A stretch of DNA of 64,000 nucleotides from Gracilimonas sp964505215 (GCA_964505215.1 CAZDGU010000006.1:62001-126000), one strand, 5' to 3'; shown: positions 24,927 to 34,092, counted from the first letter of the stretch. The notes: generated from the letters alone by a model not told the origin. Made by a program: numbers and translations.

Positions 24927-25298
24927 TCATGTTGCTGTGCTTTTACTTCTCTTTAACTTATTAGCACAATATATAATTCTCATTCCCCAAACTAAATAAT
25001 GTCGATTGTTTAGCTCCGGGCGAGATTTTGTGGCGTAGGCTTTGTTTTTTTCTTGTAAAAATGCAGCGGCTTGATTGCCGGTAAATACCGGTAAGGTTTT
25101 AAAAGTTGGTCTCCAAAAATCCACATTAAACAATATCTGTATATGCGATTCACGAGTTGTGACCTTAAAAGTATCGCCTGTTATGGAAGACGATACTGAT
25201 TTGTGAGAATTAGAAATCAATATCGCTGCGATAGTAAGCCCGCCACCAATCCAATAAATGGCTGCTATTATGAAGATAAACCCGGAAGGCTGATGCAT
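24927..25298 (-). CDS. Hypothetical protein with N-terminal membrane helix
   Basis: The 123-residue protein has a hydrophobic helix at about 7-29 and a basic C-terminus. I do not recognise it. Its ATG overlaps the TAA of the NnrS-like gene (TAATG), and it precedes ccoN by 34 nt. This argues that it is a real gene of the operon, perhaps an assembly or accessory protein. Confidence 0.65.
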   Translation of the reverse strand: MHQPSGFIFIIAAIYWIGGGLTIAAILISNSHKSVSSSITGDTFKVTTRESHIQILFNVDFWRPTFKTLPVFTGNQAAAFLQEKNKAYATKSRPELNNRHYLVWGMRIIYCANKLKRSKSTAT

Positions 25299-26380
25299 TA
25301 CAACCTCCGTTTATGAGTTATAAGTCTAACCAAAACCCCACCTAAAAACAACAAAATAGCCACCACATTTCCCCATGCTCCCCAAACGCGTATGGTATGG
25401 AAATTCATAAAATCACCAAAAATTCGAGTTCCTAACGTTAAGTGGAGTAAACCCAAGGGAATGTAGAAGTAAGGGCTCCAGGGGATTATTTTTCCTGAAA
25501 GGGAGGGAATGATGACCGAAGCGTGTGCAAATATCATGCTAAATACAAAACCCACAAATACCATGTGTAATAATGCATCATAAACGGGACCGGCGGAGGG
25601 AAGGCCGTAAATCAACCCTGAAACCCCTGCTGCAAACAACCAAAAATATCCGGATAGCAGGCAGTAGGCACTGTATTTTGTCCATTGAACTGATTTTACA
25701 GTTTTTCGGGCAATGTCATATTTAAGCAACCAAAGTGAGCTGCTTATTAAAGAAAGCATGAGCAGATGCATGCCATGGGTGCGGCTAAAATGCATGAGCA
25801 GTGCACCTGCAATCCAAAGGAGGTTGAAGGACGCAAAAAGATACTGAGCATTTTTTGGTGGCCTCATAATTCGGTTCAGCTCCAGGCGTTCCCCAAAAAT
25901 GGTTAAAATGGGAAAACCCATCCACCAGGCCACAAGCTCAAAAACGGGAGAGCCATTCAGGAAAAACAGATTTCCTATAAAAAGGGAAAGTCCGCCCAAT
26001 GCCATTATCAGATGGTACACTTTGGGCTGAAGGTAAAATACATACAGTAGCGTGAAAAACATGGCGAAGGCGCCAATGGTAAAAAGCCAGGCTCCTAAGT
26101 AAATATCCATAAATAACATGGCTGCTACTGCTGCTGCAAAAAACAGCGGTCCCGTTAAAGCCCATTTCTTTTCTAAAGCCGCCGTGCGTTCCAAACTGAT
26201 GAGCGTGCCTAAAAAAGCATTGATAATTAAGGGCCCGTGCAGCCCGCCATCAAGTGTGAGAGCACTCGGGGCAATGGCTCCCAATCTAATTAATCCTGCA
26301 TACAAGGCCGATAAAAGTCCCACGCCGGCAAATACCAGAAAAACACCTAACAACCTGTTTGAAAAGCGAAATGTACTCAC
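25298..26380 (-). CDS. NnrS-like multi-heme-type membrane protein
   Basis: The 360-residue protein is almost all membrane helices (about ten to twelve). It has conserved-looking His in HGPLIINAFLGTLISLERT, HLIMALGG and HMVFVGFVFSMIFAHA, as in NnrS/heme-copper-related proteins of denitrifiers that help resist NO stress. The GTG start at 26378-26380 is the only usable start after an in-frame stop. The family call rests on topology, His pattern and context. Confidence 0.7.
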   Translation of the reverse strand: MSTFRFSNRLLGVFLVFAGVGLLSALYAGLIRLGAIAPSALTLDGGLHGPLIINAFLGTLISLERTAALEKKWALTGPLFFAAAVAAMLFMDIYLGAWLFTIGAFAMFFTLLYVFYLQPKVYHLIMALGGLSLFIGNLFFLNGSPVFELVAWWMGFPILTIFGERLELNRIMRPPKNAQYLFASFNLLWIAGALLMHFSRTHGMHLLMLSLISSSLWLLKYDIARKTVKSVQWTKYSAYCLLSGYFWLFAAGVSGLIYGLPSAGPVYDALLHMVFVGFVFSMIFAHASVIIPSLSGKIIPWSPYFYIPLGLLHLTLGTRIFGDFMNFHTIRVWGAWGNVVAILLFLGGVLVRLITHKRRL

Positions 26381-26389
26381 AATGTTGAT

Positions 26390-26716
26390 TTAATTATTTA
26401 GGTGAGGAGGTGGAACGGCGAAGAACTCAACATTTGGAACAATCATCTCCACGGTCCATTCCGGTTCCATAACCAACTTGCTTTCCGACTCGGTAACGCC
26501 TTCTATCTGCGTGAGGGCTTCCTCAATTTGCTGCTGAAGATAACGACGCATAGGGCAGCCCGGAGTGGTGGTAGTGTATGTTACCATTACCTTTCCATCA
26601 TCAACTATAATATCATACACTAACCCTAAGTCAACAATATTGACGCCAAGTTCGGGGTCAATTACGTTGGCTAACTGCCGGGCTACCCGGCGTCGTATGT
26701 TCGTTTCGGAATTCAA
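26390..26716 (-). CDS. DUF59/MIP18 family metal-sulfur cluster assembly factor
   Basis: The 108-residue protein has the PaaD/SufT-type sequence: VIDPELGVNIVDLGLVYDI and TTTPGCPMRR with the conserved Cys. Such proteins help deliver Fe-S clusters. The start is a TTG at 26714-26716. It sits between DUF2249 (12-nt gap) and the NnrS-like gene (9 nt), a set often linked with nitrogen-oxide metabolism. Confidence 0.88.
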   Translation of the reverse strand: MNSETNIRRRVARQLANVIDPELGVNIVDLGLVYDIIVDDGKVMVTYTTTTPGCPMRRYLQQQIEEALTQIEGVTESESKLVMEPEWTVEMIVPNVEFFAVPPPHLNN

Positions 26717-26728
26717 AGTGTGCCTTTA

Positions 26729-26956
26729 TTATGTTTTAGAAATTCGAACACGCCACACATCGGGACCTTCTTCCAAATATTCCCAGTTAAAAGCTTTTTC
26801 GCCTTTCTCTGCCAACATTTGAAAGCGCAGGGGTTTAGGGTCGTGATCATTTATCAGAATAAAAGCTTCTTTATTAGCCAGCTCTTCAAAGGTTTTAAAA
26901 ATAGTTGAGTGCTTCAGCTTTGGTTCAATAATGCGTACGTCTAATTCCTGTTCCAT
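26729..26956 (-). CDS. DUF2249 domain protein
   Basis: The 75-residue protein contains the DUF2249 core, AFILINDHDPKPLRFQM, and ends in EYLEEGPDVWRVRI. This small TusA-like fold is frequent next to denitrification and hemerythrin/RIC genes, but the activity is unknown. It lies 37 nt after the ferredoxin gene. Confidence 0.88.
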   Translation of the reverse strand: MEQELDVRIIEPKLKHSTIFKTFEELANKEAFILINDHDPKPLRFQMLAEKGEKAFNWEYLEEGPDVWRVRISKT

Positions 26957-26993
26957 ATTCAGAGTTATTTGTCTTTTTTGTGGTGAAATTTTT

Positions 26994-27329
26994 TTATTGA
27001 GTTCTGATTAACTGATCAAGTTTTGGGAATTTATCGGCCCATTTTTCAGCATCCGGCAGCGGATCTTTGGCTTCATTAATAACATAATCTTCCCATGCTT
27101 CGGCGAGCTCTTCATTAAGTTCAATGTAGTGCTCCCATTTTTCAGGAACCTCATCATCGGGATAAATTGCTTCTACCGGACATTCCGAAACGCAGGCATC
27201 GCAATCAATGCATTCAAAAGGATCTATGGTTAAAAAATTAGGTCCTTCCCGAAAAGCATCAACCGGACAAACGGCCGCGCAATTGGTGTGTTTACAGTTA
27301 ATACAGTTTTCGGTGACTACGTACGCCAT
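26994..27329 (-). CDS. fdxA: 7Fe-type (FdxA-like) ferredoxin
   Basis: The 111-residue protein has two cluster motifs: CINCKHTNCAAVCP near the N-terminus (3Fe-4S/4Fe-4S pattern) and CIDCDACVSECP, followed by an acidic C-terminal tail. This is the FdxA layout. It is the first gene of the long minus-strand operon ending at the globin, and is divergent from the RIC-like gene, so the 142-nt gap (27330-27471) should hold both promoters. Confidence 0.92.
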   Translation of the reverse strand: MAYVVTENCINCKHTNCAAVCPVDAFREGPNFLTIDPFECIDCDACVSECPVEAIYPDDEVPEKWEHYIELNEELAEAWEDYVINEAKDPLPDAEKWADKFPKLDQLIRTQ

Positions 27330-27471
27330 TATTCAGATCTCCTTAATTTGATGGGTCAAAATTAGGAGCCTTAGATCTAAAACACAACTTTTAAAACGGT
27401 AAAAACCATTTTTAATATTCACCTAAAGAATCTATCTTCTCGTGCAATATCTTAGTAATTAAATTATTGAA

Positions 27472-28206
27472 ATGAATCAAAGATTATCGGCTGTTACCAC
27501 TTCTGTGAGTGTGCAAGAATTGGCCAATATGGAAGAGGGAATTACAGAATTATTGCAATCCATTGGTGTGAATCCGGTTAAGTATGGCAATGAGTCTTTA
27601 ACAGCATTATGTTTTAAAAGACAGTGGAATGAAGAAGAACTGCTTAAGTGGATTAAAACCAACCGCAACTTATATAAAAGTGGATCTGAAACAGAATTAC
27701 CCCACGAAAACCTGAAGCAGTGGTGCGCTTTTCTTGAGAATACATATTATAAACCAACCGAAGAGTTTATTGATGAGATGAGAAGAGAGTTCAGGGGAGC
27801 TAAAAAAGAGAGCGGCAAACATCTCCAGTGGTTTGAACGAGAGGGAGAAACCATCCAAAAGTTTTTTGATAAACTGGAAATGTATAAACAATTTGAACGC
27901 GACAAGCTTTTTCCGCTGATTATTGAGTTAGAGAATAAAAAAACGAAAATTTTATACGGTGCTTTCAAATCACTGCAACGGGCACTTAAAATTACAGAGC
28001 AAGATCAGCTCATTATTTTAGATAGTATTGCAGAGATTGAGCTTAGCATGGAAGGCCTGAGTGAACCGGAAGACAACGGAGCGGAATTATCTGTTTTTAA
28101 ATCTAATTTGCAAGACTTATTTGCAGCTGTAAGAAAACAGTTATTGTTGGAGCGTGAAACCTTTTACCCATTGGTAAAACAGAGAATTCGTAAGCTTAAT
28201 TTGTAA
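27472..28206 (+). CDS. RIC/ScdA-like protein (DUF542 plus hemerythrin-like) lacking metal ligands
   Basis: The 244-residue protein follows the layout of iron-sulfur repair di-iron proteins (YtfE/ScdA): a short DUF542-like N-terminus (about 20-60) and a four-helix hemerythrin-like body. The Cys pair expected in DUF542 (FCCGG region) is missing, and most His ligands are replaced. The first pair is TYY, the third-helix segment reads LEMYKQFERDKLFP and the last LLLERETFYP; only the Glu remain. It has two His in all, one (GKHLQW) at a possible ligand position. It probably no longer binds a di-iron site and may act as a partner or antagonist. The regulator gene follows after 16 nt. Confidence 0.7.
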   Translation: MNQRLSAVTTSVSVQELANMEEGITELLQSIGVNPVKYGNESLTALCFKRQWNEEELLKWIKTNRNLYKSGSETELPHENLKQWCAFLENTYYKPTEEFIDEMRREFRGAKKESGKHLQWFEREGETIQKFFDKLEMYKQFERDKLFPLIIELENKKTKILYGAFKSLQRALKITEQDQLIILDSIAEIELSMEGLSEPEDNGAELSVFKSNLQDLFAAVRKQLLLERETFYPLVKQRIRKLNL

Positions 28207-28222
28207 AATCAAGAACAGAACA

Positions 28223-28858
28223 ATGAAGATTCTGAAAGGCTCGAAAAAAAAGCTGCTTTACTTAGCTAAAAAGAATGGCAGTATTTCGGTAGAGGAGGCT
28301 GTTACTGAAACAGGATTAGCTAAAGCAACACTGCGCCAGCACTTTAATGAACTTGAACAAAACGGTTTTCTGAAAAAGAGTTATGAACGTTCAGGAAGAG
28401 GGCGCCCCAGCTCTAAGTATAAAATTACAGCCAAAGGCAACGAGCTTTTCCCTTCATCTGAAGCTCAGTTATTGAGAAATCTTATTAAGTTTCTTAAAAG
28501 CAATGAGGGAGAAGAGCTGCTTGCGGTCTTTTTTGAGAACTACTGGCAACAACGGCTTGAAAACGTTCGAAAAAAAATGGGAGAAGGTTTTGAAAAAATG
28601 CGCCACAAAGAGCTGCACGCACTTACCAAGGTATTAGAAAAAGAAGGCTTTATGCCGGAGTTCAGATTTCTGGAAGACCAAAACAAACTTCAGGTACAAG
28701 AATGCAACTGCCCGTTCAGCGAAGCTGTAAAAGAAACCAGATTGCCTTGTAAACTGGAAGCGGAGTTTTTTGCTAAATTATTTAAAGGAGATGTAGAACG
28801 TACCGCTTATTTAGCCGATGGAGATCATTCCTGTACCTACCAAATTTCCCTTGATTAG
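28223..28858 (+). CDS. SufR-like winged-helix regulator with C-terminal cysteines
   Basis: The 211-residue protein has an N-terminal winged helix (about 15-75, VEEAVTETGLAKATLRQHFNELEQNGFL) and a wing with GRGRPSSKY. The C-terminal domain has CNC, then Cys 12 residues later and a last Cys 27 residues on. SufR uses a C-X12-C-X13-C-X14-C cluster site; here the third Cys is Asp. A Fe-S cluster, and so NO or O2 sensing, is plausible. Placement beside the RIC-like gene and opposite the ferredoxin/oxidase operon suggests control of that operon. Confidence 0.78.
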   Translation: MKILKGSKKKLLYLAKKNGSISVEEAVTETGLAKATLRQHFNELEQNGFLKKSYERSGRGRPSSKYKITAKGNELFPSSEAQLLRNLIKFLKSNEGEELLAVFFENYWQQRLENVRKKMGEGFEKMRHKELHALTKVLEKEGFMPEFRFLEDQNKLQVQECNCPFSEAVKETRLPCKLEAEFFAKLFKGDVERTAYLADGDHSCTYQISLD

Positions 28859-29011
28859 CAGCGCAGTCAATTTAACTTAATTCTGTTCTGTTAAACTACA
28901 TTTTGTCAGAGATAGCCGCTTCTTTTTAATCTATTGCTGAAATCAGAAGAAAGACTGTTTACGGGCTTTATCCGGACTACTCACAAAGCAAACATACTCA
29001 GCTCACTTATC

Positions 29012-31030
29012 TCACTTATCCATAATATTTGAAATGATGTTGAGCAGTTTTTTGTAGCTCAGCGCATTCTTCTGCACAATGGCCTCAGCTTGCTTACCCA
29101 AAACTTTTTCCTCTTCGCCCGACATGCTTTTACCGGAATAAATTATGACCGGTATATCTTTGAATTTTTCATCTGCTTTCAATTTTTGTAACACTTCCTT
29201 GCCATCCGCATCGGGCAGGTACATATCTAAAATAATGCCATCAACACGGTGTTTCTCTAATAAATCATACGCCTCTTTTGCTGAATCTGCCGTGAGGCAA
29301 GTATCAACCTTCAGGCTTAAAAACTCCTTAAGCGCCATGTTGTGTATGGTGCTGTCGTCTATAAGCAAAATGGAACCTGATGTTTGCGGAGTTTCTTTGG
29401 ACCCGTTTTTATCAGGCTCAGGTACATTTTTAACTTCATCAGTTAGCTTAACTTTACCAAGTTTTTGAAGGTCTGATATAGCTTTGCGGCTGTCTTCAGG
29501 TACATAAAATTTGAATGAACTTCCGTGTCCCGCCCGGCTTTCCAGCAAAATATCACCGCCCAACATGTGTGCAATTTCTTTCGAAATGGTTAAGCCAAGT
29601 CCTGTACCTCCAAACCTTTTACGGGTTTTGGAACCCTCTGCCTGCACATAGCTGTTAAAAATTTTAGGTTGAATTTCTTCGGGAATACCAATGCCGGTGT
29701 CCTTCACCCTAAATTCAATAAAAGAGGTTTCTGTTTGGGTTGAGCCGATATTCGGAGCCGTATCTTTTTTTGAAATGTGGAGATCAACGGAACCTTTTTC
29801 AGTGAATTTTATAGCGTTTGAAATGAGATTATTCAGTACTTGCTCAATGCGCAACCGGTCACTGAATATTACATCTTCAGCCAAGCCGTTTAAGTGGCAC
29901 GAGAAGTGTATATTTTTCTCACGAGCTATGGGCTTATAAAGCCGCTCCATGCGCTGGCTGAAATCTGACAGCGGAAGTTCCTCAAGCTGTACATTTATAT
30001 TTCCATACTCTATTTTCGATAAATCCAGCAACCCATTTAGCAGCTGTAACACGTTTCCGTTAGAATTCCGCATAGCTTCCAGGTGATCAACTTGCTGCGT
30101 ATTCAAATTTTTAAAGCGGTTTTCGGCCAGCACGTTAGTAAGCAGGAGCGACGAGTTGAGCATAGTCCGTATTTCATGGCTTACATGTGCAAAAAATTCT
30201 GATTTATGCTTGCTGTTTAACTCCAGTTCTTTTGTTTTCTTTTTCTGCTGTTTGATGATGGCCGCATCTTTAGCTTGTTGAGATATATCAAAGCTAACGC
30301 CCATTAACACCTGGCGGTCATTTCCGCGCGAAATCTCAATATGCAGTTGTACGGGATATGTTGAACCGTCTTTTCGTTTGCGATCAAATTTTAAGCTTAC
30401 TGAGTTTTGTTCTCCCCGATAAAGTGGTGCCACCGCTTTAGAAACCCGGGTCGAATCATAATCTGCAACTATGTAAATCGCCGGCATTTCATATAGTTCA
30501 TCCTCAGAATAGCCAATATTTTGAATCAGGCTGTCGTTAGCGTAGAAGATTTTTTGAGACATGGGGTCAATCAAAAAAACTTCATTAGTACTTTTTTGAA
30601 GAATCTGATCAAACAGCTGTTTTTTGAAAAGAGTATCTGTATAGCGGCGGTGTTTCTTTAGATTCCGAATTTCCTTGATTACCACCGGAAGAAGGCGTTC
30701 CAGATTTGTTTTCTCCACGTAATCTTGTGCGCCGTGGCGCATGGCATCATACAAAACATATTTTGATATGTTGCTGCCTGTAATAATGAGAGGAATGCTG
30801 AGCAGCTGATCATCAAGAATGGATAACGCCTTATTTACATCAATTCCATCAAGATCCAAATCAAGAAAAATTAAATCCCATTTATGAGCTTCTAACAGCA
30901 TCGGGAAATGAACCAGGTTGTCTTGGGAAAAGGGAATCAGCGAGAATCCGGATTTTTCCAGTTCAGCTTTAATTTCTTGATTAGAATCTTCAGACTCTTC
31001 AATAAATAATATGGAGAGCATTCCTTTCAT
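29012..31030 (-). CDS. Hybrid histidine kinase (REC-PAS-HisKA-HATPase-REC)
   Basis: The 672-residue protein starts with a receiver-like domain whose acidic pair is changed (FIEES), though its Asp in IFLDLDLDG and Lys in VEKTN remain. A PAS domain (about 130-255) follows, then HisKA with the phospho-His in HVSHEIRT, a full ATPase (NLISNAIKF, DTGIGIPEEI, GGTGLGLTISK) and a C-terminal receiver with ILLIDDS, LDMYLPDADG and YSGKS. The ATG at 31028-31030 was chosen since the receiver begins just after it. It is cytosolic and monocistronic. The input signal is unknown. Confidence 0.9.
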   Translation of the reverse strand: MKGMLSILFIEESEDSNQEIKAELEKSGFSLIPFSQDNLVHFPMLLEAHKWDLIFLDLDLDGIDVNKALSILDDQLLSIPLIITGSNISKYVLYDAMRHGAQDYVEKTNLERLLPVVIKEIRNLKKHRRYTDTLFKKQLFDQILQKSTNEVFLIDPMSQKIFYANDSLIQNIGYSEDELYEMPAIYIVADYDSTRVSKAVAPLYRGEQNSVSLKFDRKRKDGSTYPVQLHIEISRGNDRQVLMGVSFDISQQAKDAAIIKQQKKKTKELELNSKHKSEFFAHVSHEIRTMLNSSLLLTNVLAENRFKNLNTQQVDHLEAMRNSNGNVLQLLNGLLDLSKIEYGNINVQLEELPLSDFSQRMERLYKPIAREKNIHFSCHLNGLAEDVIFSDRLRIEQVLNNLISNAIKFTEKGSVDLHISKKDTAPNIGSTQTETSFIEFRVKDTGIGIPEEIQPKIFNSYVQAEGSKTRKRFGGTGLGLTISKEIAHMLGGDILLESRAGHGSSFKFYVPEDSRKAISDLQKLGKVKLTDEVKNVPEPDKNGSKETPQTSGSILLIDDSTIHNMALKEFLSLKVDTCLTADSAKEAYDLLEKHRVDGIILDMYLPDADGKEVLQKLKADEKFKDIPVIIYSGKSMSGEEEKVLGKQAEAIVQKNALSYKKLLNIISNIMDK

Positions 31031-31087
31031 GCCAACAAGTATAAAATTATAAAAGGTTTTTGGACCTAATGGTGGGCTAAGAAACAA

Positions 31088-31460
31088 AGAAAAATGATAA
31101 GATGTAACTTTATTTGAAAAAGCTCATAAATGAAACTTTTCTGTTCTAATATCAGAATCAGCCGGCTGTTTTCTTTAAAATGTGAGCATCTTGGAAAGAA
31201 TCAAATTTCGTTAGCAAGTTATCTTGAAAGCTAAACTGAACGCGGAGTGATTTAATATTTAACAAGGTGTAAAAATGGAATATTAATTTTTTTTAATAAA
31301 TAAAATTTCATACTCTATAAGAGATTAAAAAATCTTAATAAGTCATAAACTTTAGGATTATAGTTAGCTGTTTTGGATGACGTTGGCCATGGGGATGGAA
31401 GTTTTAGTTATCCGTTACAAATAGCTCAGTTAGAACATTAACTATCCCATTATTAATAGT
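31088..31460. other. Intergenic region upstream of the kinase-like gene
   Basis: About 370 nt of AT-rich DNA between divergent genes. It should hold promoters for both. I saw no RNA structure or repeat worth naming. Confidence 0.5.
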
Positions 31461-32291
31461 ATGAATGTAGCTGAAAGCTTAAACGAGATAGTAGAAAAAG
31501 AGAAATACGTGGCAAAAGAGCTCAAATCATTAGTTTCTAATGTTACTGATGAGCAAGAGTCTGTAATACCGGATCGCTTTTCTAAATTAAGAGAAGTAAA
31601 TAACCTGCAGAAAAGCATTGTTCGCCAAAATATGCACAATGCTATGTCGCCCATCAGTGCTATTTCAGGCTATCTGGAACTGATAAATCTGGCGCTTTCT
31701 AATGAGCCGGATGTAAAGCAAATTCAACACTACCGAAAGCAAATAGAAGAGGGCGTACAGCAGGTAAATGTTATTTTAGAACAGCTGATGGAGCTCTATA
31801 ATGACCAGCACTCCGCTGATGTATCCGAACAGGAAGAAGGCTTTGTAGATGTAAACTTAAACTGGTTGGTAGAAGAAGTAACCGCTCGTATTGATTCTTC
31901 TATTGGCAGTTTTACCTTCCGGAATATAAATGAACCGATGTATGTAAGAACCGACTTGTTTGCATGTAAACTCATTATTTTCAATTTGATGAATTTTGCA
32001 GCAAAGTGTGCCGGAAAGGATAAAAATATTGAACTTACTGCATCGGAAAATGACGGAATGGCTGTTCTTTCTATAAAATTTTATGCTTCTCTTAGAAAAA
32101 AGACAGACTTAATTAACGTGATGCAAGCCGATCTGAAAACCCAACCTTGCGAAGTTTGTTCAGAAAACTCTTTTAATGAAGGACTGCTGACTTCCCGAAA
32201 ATTGACGGCGCAGGTAAATGGAAATATGTTCTTTGAGCATTTAGAGGATGACCAGGTTAAAATTAATCTTCACATTCCATTAGCCGGCTGA
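31461..32291 (+). CDS. Degenerate histidine-kinase-like protein
   Basis: The 276-residue protein has a coiled N-terminus and a HisKA-like helix with a candidate His in QNMHNAMSPISAISGYLELI. The ATPase part is worn: the Asn-box reads NLMNFAAKCA and no DxGxG box is visible (AVLSIKFYASL). It is likely a phosphotransfer or scaffold protein rather than an active kinase. It lies 830 nt upstream of the chemosensory operon on the same strand. Confidence 0.7.
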   Translation: MNVAESLNEIVEKEKYVAKELKSLVSNVTDEQESVIPDRFSKLREVNNLQKSIVRQNMHNAMSPISAISGYLELINLALSNEPDVKQIQHYRKQIEEGVQQVNVILEQLMELYNDQHSADVSEQEEGFVDVNLNWLVEEVTARIDSSIGSFTFRNINEPMYVRTDLFACKLIIFNLMNFAAKCAGKDKNIELTASENDGMAVLSIKFYASLRKKTDLINVMQADLKTQPCEVCSENSFNEGLLTSRKLTAQVNGNMFFEHLEDDQVKINLHIPLAG

Positions 32292-32398
32292 AGTCTTAAG
32301 AATTAAAGTACGTAATTTAACTCAACGTACACTGCGTAGGTTTATCGCTGCACATCTTTTAGAGCTTAAAGAGAGGAAGTAAGGAGTATAAAAGTCGG

Positions 32399-32788
32399 TT
32401 AAAACCGAGAGTTTATAGAACGCCCGATGGGCTGGAAGTTTGTTAAAACCTGGTACACTGCATGTCTTTTTTGTTGAGGAGGTTTTATATCCCTCGCTTT
32501 AATGTGCTTTTCTTTTGTGTGATGCAGCTCCTCCAATATATTTTGGTCTGATTGCGGCACATCCATAAATGTAGAATCGAGGGTGAAGTCAGGTTCTGCA
32601 GTAATCACTGTTCCATTTTTTAGATTTCTTTGACCGGTGTGCTTTTCTACAGGATTACTTGTTTCATTTATACTTGAAGCCGCTTCGGTAAGCTGCTGGT
32701 ACGATAAGTAAGCTTCCACAAGCTTAAACCCGAGCGAAGTTTTAACCTCGGAATGCACAAAAGTCCGAAATGTGCTGTTCATACCCAT
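32399..32788 (-). CDS. Hypothetical protein, uncertain gene
   Basis: The 129-residue frame has no recognised motif. It has a mixed soluble composition and starts at an ATG. It is the only minus-strand frame of this size in the gap between the kinase-like gene and the che operon. It could be real or a chance frame. Confidence 0.4.
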   Translation of the reverse strand: MGMNSTFRTFVHSEVKTSLGFKLVEAYLSYQQLTEAASSINETSNPVEKHTGQRNLKNGTVITAEPDFTLDSTFMDVPQSDQNILEELHHTKEKHIKARDIKPPQQKRHAVYQVLTNFQPIGRSINSRF

Positions 32789-33122
32789 TTGTACTGTGTT
32801 AGATTGCTAAAGCTAATAATTTCCTAAACGATTGCTTGCCTTGCAGTTCCCCTGTTACAAGATCTTACCCGATAATATGGAATTTGATTTAAGCACGCTT
32901 AAAACATGCGTTAGAATCTATTAATAATTATGAATTCGGCTGCTCTGCGGTTAGCTGTAAAAATCCCTTCATTTTTCTTAAGAAAAAAGGCAATCAACCG
33001 ATAACAGTGCAGAAGTGTCGGATGGGTTTTAGCCGGCATTCACACAAAAAGAATTAATGGATTAAAAAAACCGGCTGTTAAACTCTTAACATTTTTGCCG
33101 GTGTGTACACAAAGGAGTAAGC
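32789..33122. promoter_or_regulatory. Leader region of the chemosensory operon
   Basis: About 330 nt without a gene. Just before the first gene lie nested inverted repeats (ccggc 33071-33075 with gccgg 33097-33101, enclosing gttaa 33077-33081 with ttaac 33086-33090), then a strong AAAGGAG (33111-33117) ribosome site. The promoter was not resolved. Confidence 0.5.
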
Positions 33123-33569
33123 ATGAGTAAGATAAAAGCACTTGTTGTAGATGATTCAAAAATAATGAGAAGCCAGGTCAAGCGAGCACTTAGCCAGCTT
33201 TTAATAGCCGATTTTGAGTTTGTGGAAGCCATGGATGGCGAAGATGCCTTGGAGAAATTCAATGATGATATACAAATGCTTTTTGTGGACTGGAATATGC
33301 CCAAAATGACGGGAGTTGAGCTTGCCCGAGCTATTCGTGATAAGGGGTATGATGATATTCCCATTATTATGGTAACTGCGGAAAAGTCGATGGGTAAAGT
33401 GGATAAAGCTTTGAATGAGGGCGGTGCCAATGAGTATATAACAAAACCGTTTACAGCCGATAAAATGGCAAAAGCCGTTGGGCGATATGTAGATGATAAC
33501 GGGCAGGTCATCAAAGAGGAAAAGGAAGAAGAGAAGAAAAGCTTTTTCAGCAGCATTCTAAATGCTTAA
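33123..33569 (+). CDS. Stand-alone receiver protein (CheY-like)
   Basis: The 148-residue protein is a receiver with ALVVDDSKIMR, phospho-acceptor Asp in LFVDWNMPKMTG, Thr in MVTAEK and Lys in ITKPFT. A charged C-terminal tail (EEKEEEKKSFF) is added. It opens the chemosensory operon, 13 nt before cheX. Confidence 0.93.
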   Translation: MSKIKALVVDDSKIMRSQVKRALSQLLIADFEFVEAMDGEDALEKFNDDIQMLFVDWNMPKMTGVELARAIRDKGYDDIPIIMVTAEKSMGKVDKALNEGGANEYITKPFTADKMAKAVGRYVDDNGQVIKEEKEEEKKSFFSSILNA

Positions 33570-33582
33570 AAGGAGATTACCC

Positions 33583-34080
33583 ATGATAGCAGAGCAACTG
33601 AAAAAAGTAGATAGCATTCCTTCTGAAATTGTAACCATCGTAGAAGAATCGGTAATTAATACCTTTACTTCTGTATGCGGAGGCACTCCGGAATGCATTA
33701 ATATTGAAAACGACAGCGGTCCCTTAAACGGTATTATTGGAAACATTGCGGTTTTTAACGCAGAGCATACCTTTTCATTTATGATTGCCATACCTAAAGA
33801 TACAGCCATTGGCATTTCAAACTCATTTTTAGGAATGGAACTGCCTTTTGACAGTGCAGATATGGGCGACCTGATTGCTGAACTTGCCAATATTGTAGCA
33901 GGTGAAATAGCTGCTAATATTGAAAAAATTGGTTTCAGAGGGCAATCTTCACTTCCAACAGCTACCCGAGGCAGCGATCTCACGTTATTTATGCCTAACA
34001 AACCACCATCTGCAAAACTGCAATTTTCTACTAAATGCGGAGAATTTGTGCTGAATATGGCGCTAAGCCAATCTCAATAA
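33583..34080 (+). CDS. cheX: CheX-like CheY-P phosphatase 1
   Basis: The 165-residue protein has the CheX fold pattern with the phosphatase helix signature ExxN in LIAELANIVAGE and an N-terminal IVEESVINTFTSV. The ATG at 33583 is chosen over one 21 nt upstream because a clear AGGAG (33571-33575) sits 7 nt before it. It would remove phosphate from one of the receivers, since no CheZ or CheC is present. Confidence 0.85.
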   Translation: MIAEQLKKVDSIPSEIVTIVEESVINTFTSVCGGTPECINIENDSGPLNGIIGNIAVFNAEHTFSFMIAIPKDTAIGISNSFLGMELPFDSADMGDLIAELANIVAGEIAANIEKIGFRGQSSLPTATRGSDLTLFMPNKPPSAKLQFSTKCGEFVLNMALSQSQ

Positions 34081-34092
34081 AAGAACAAATCC

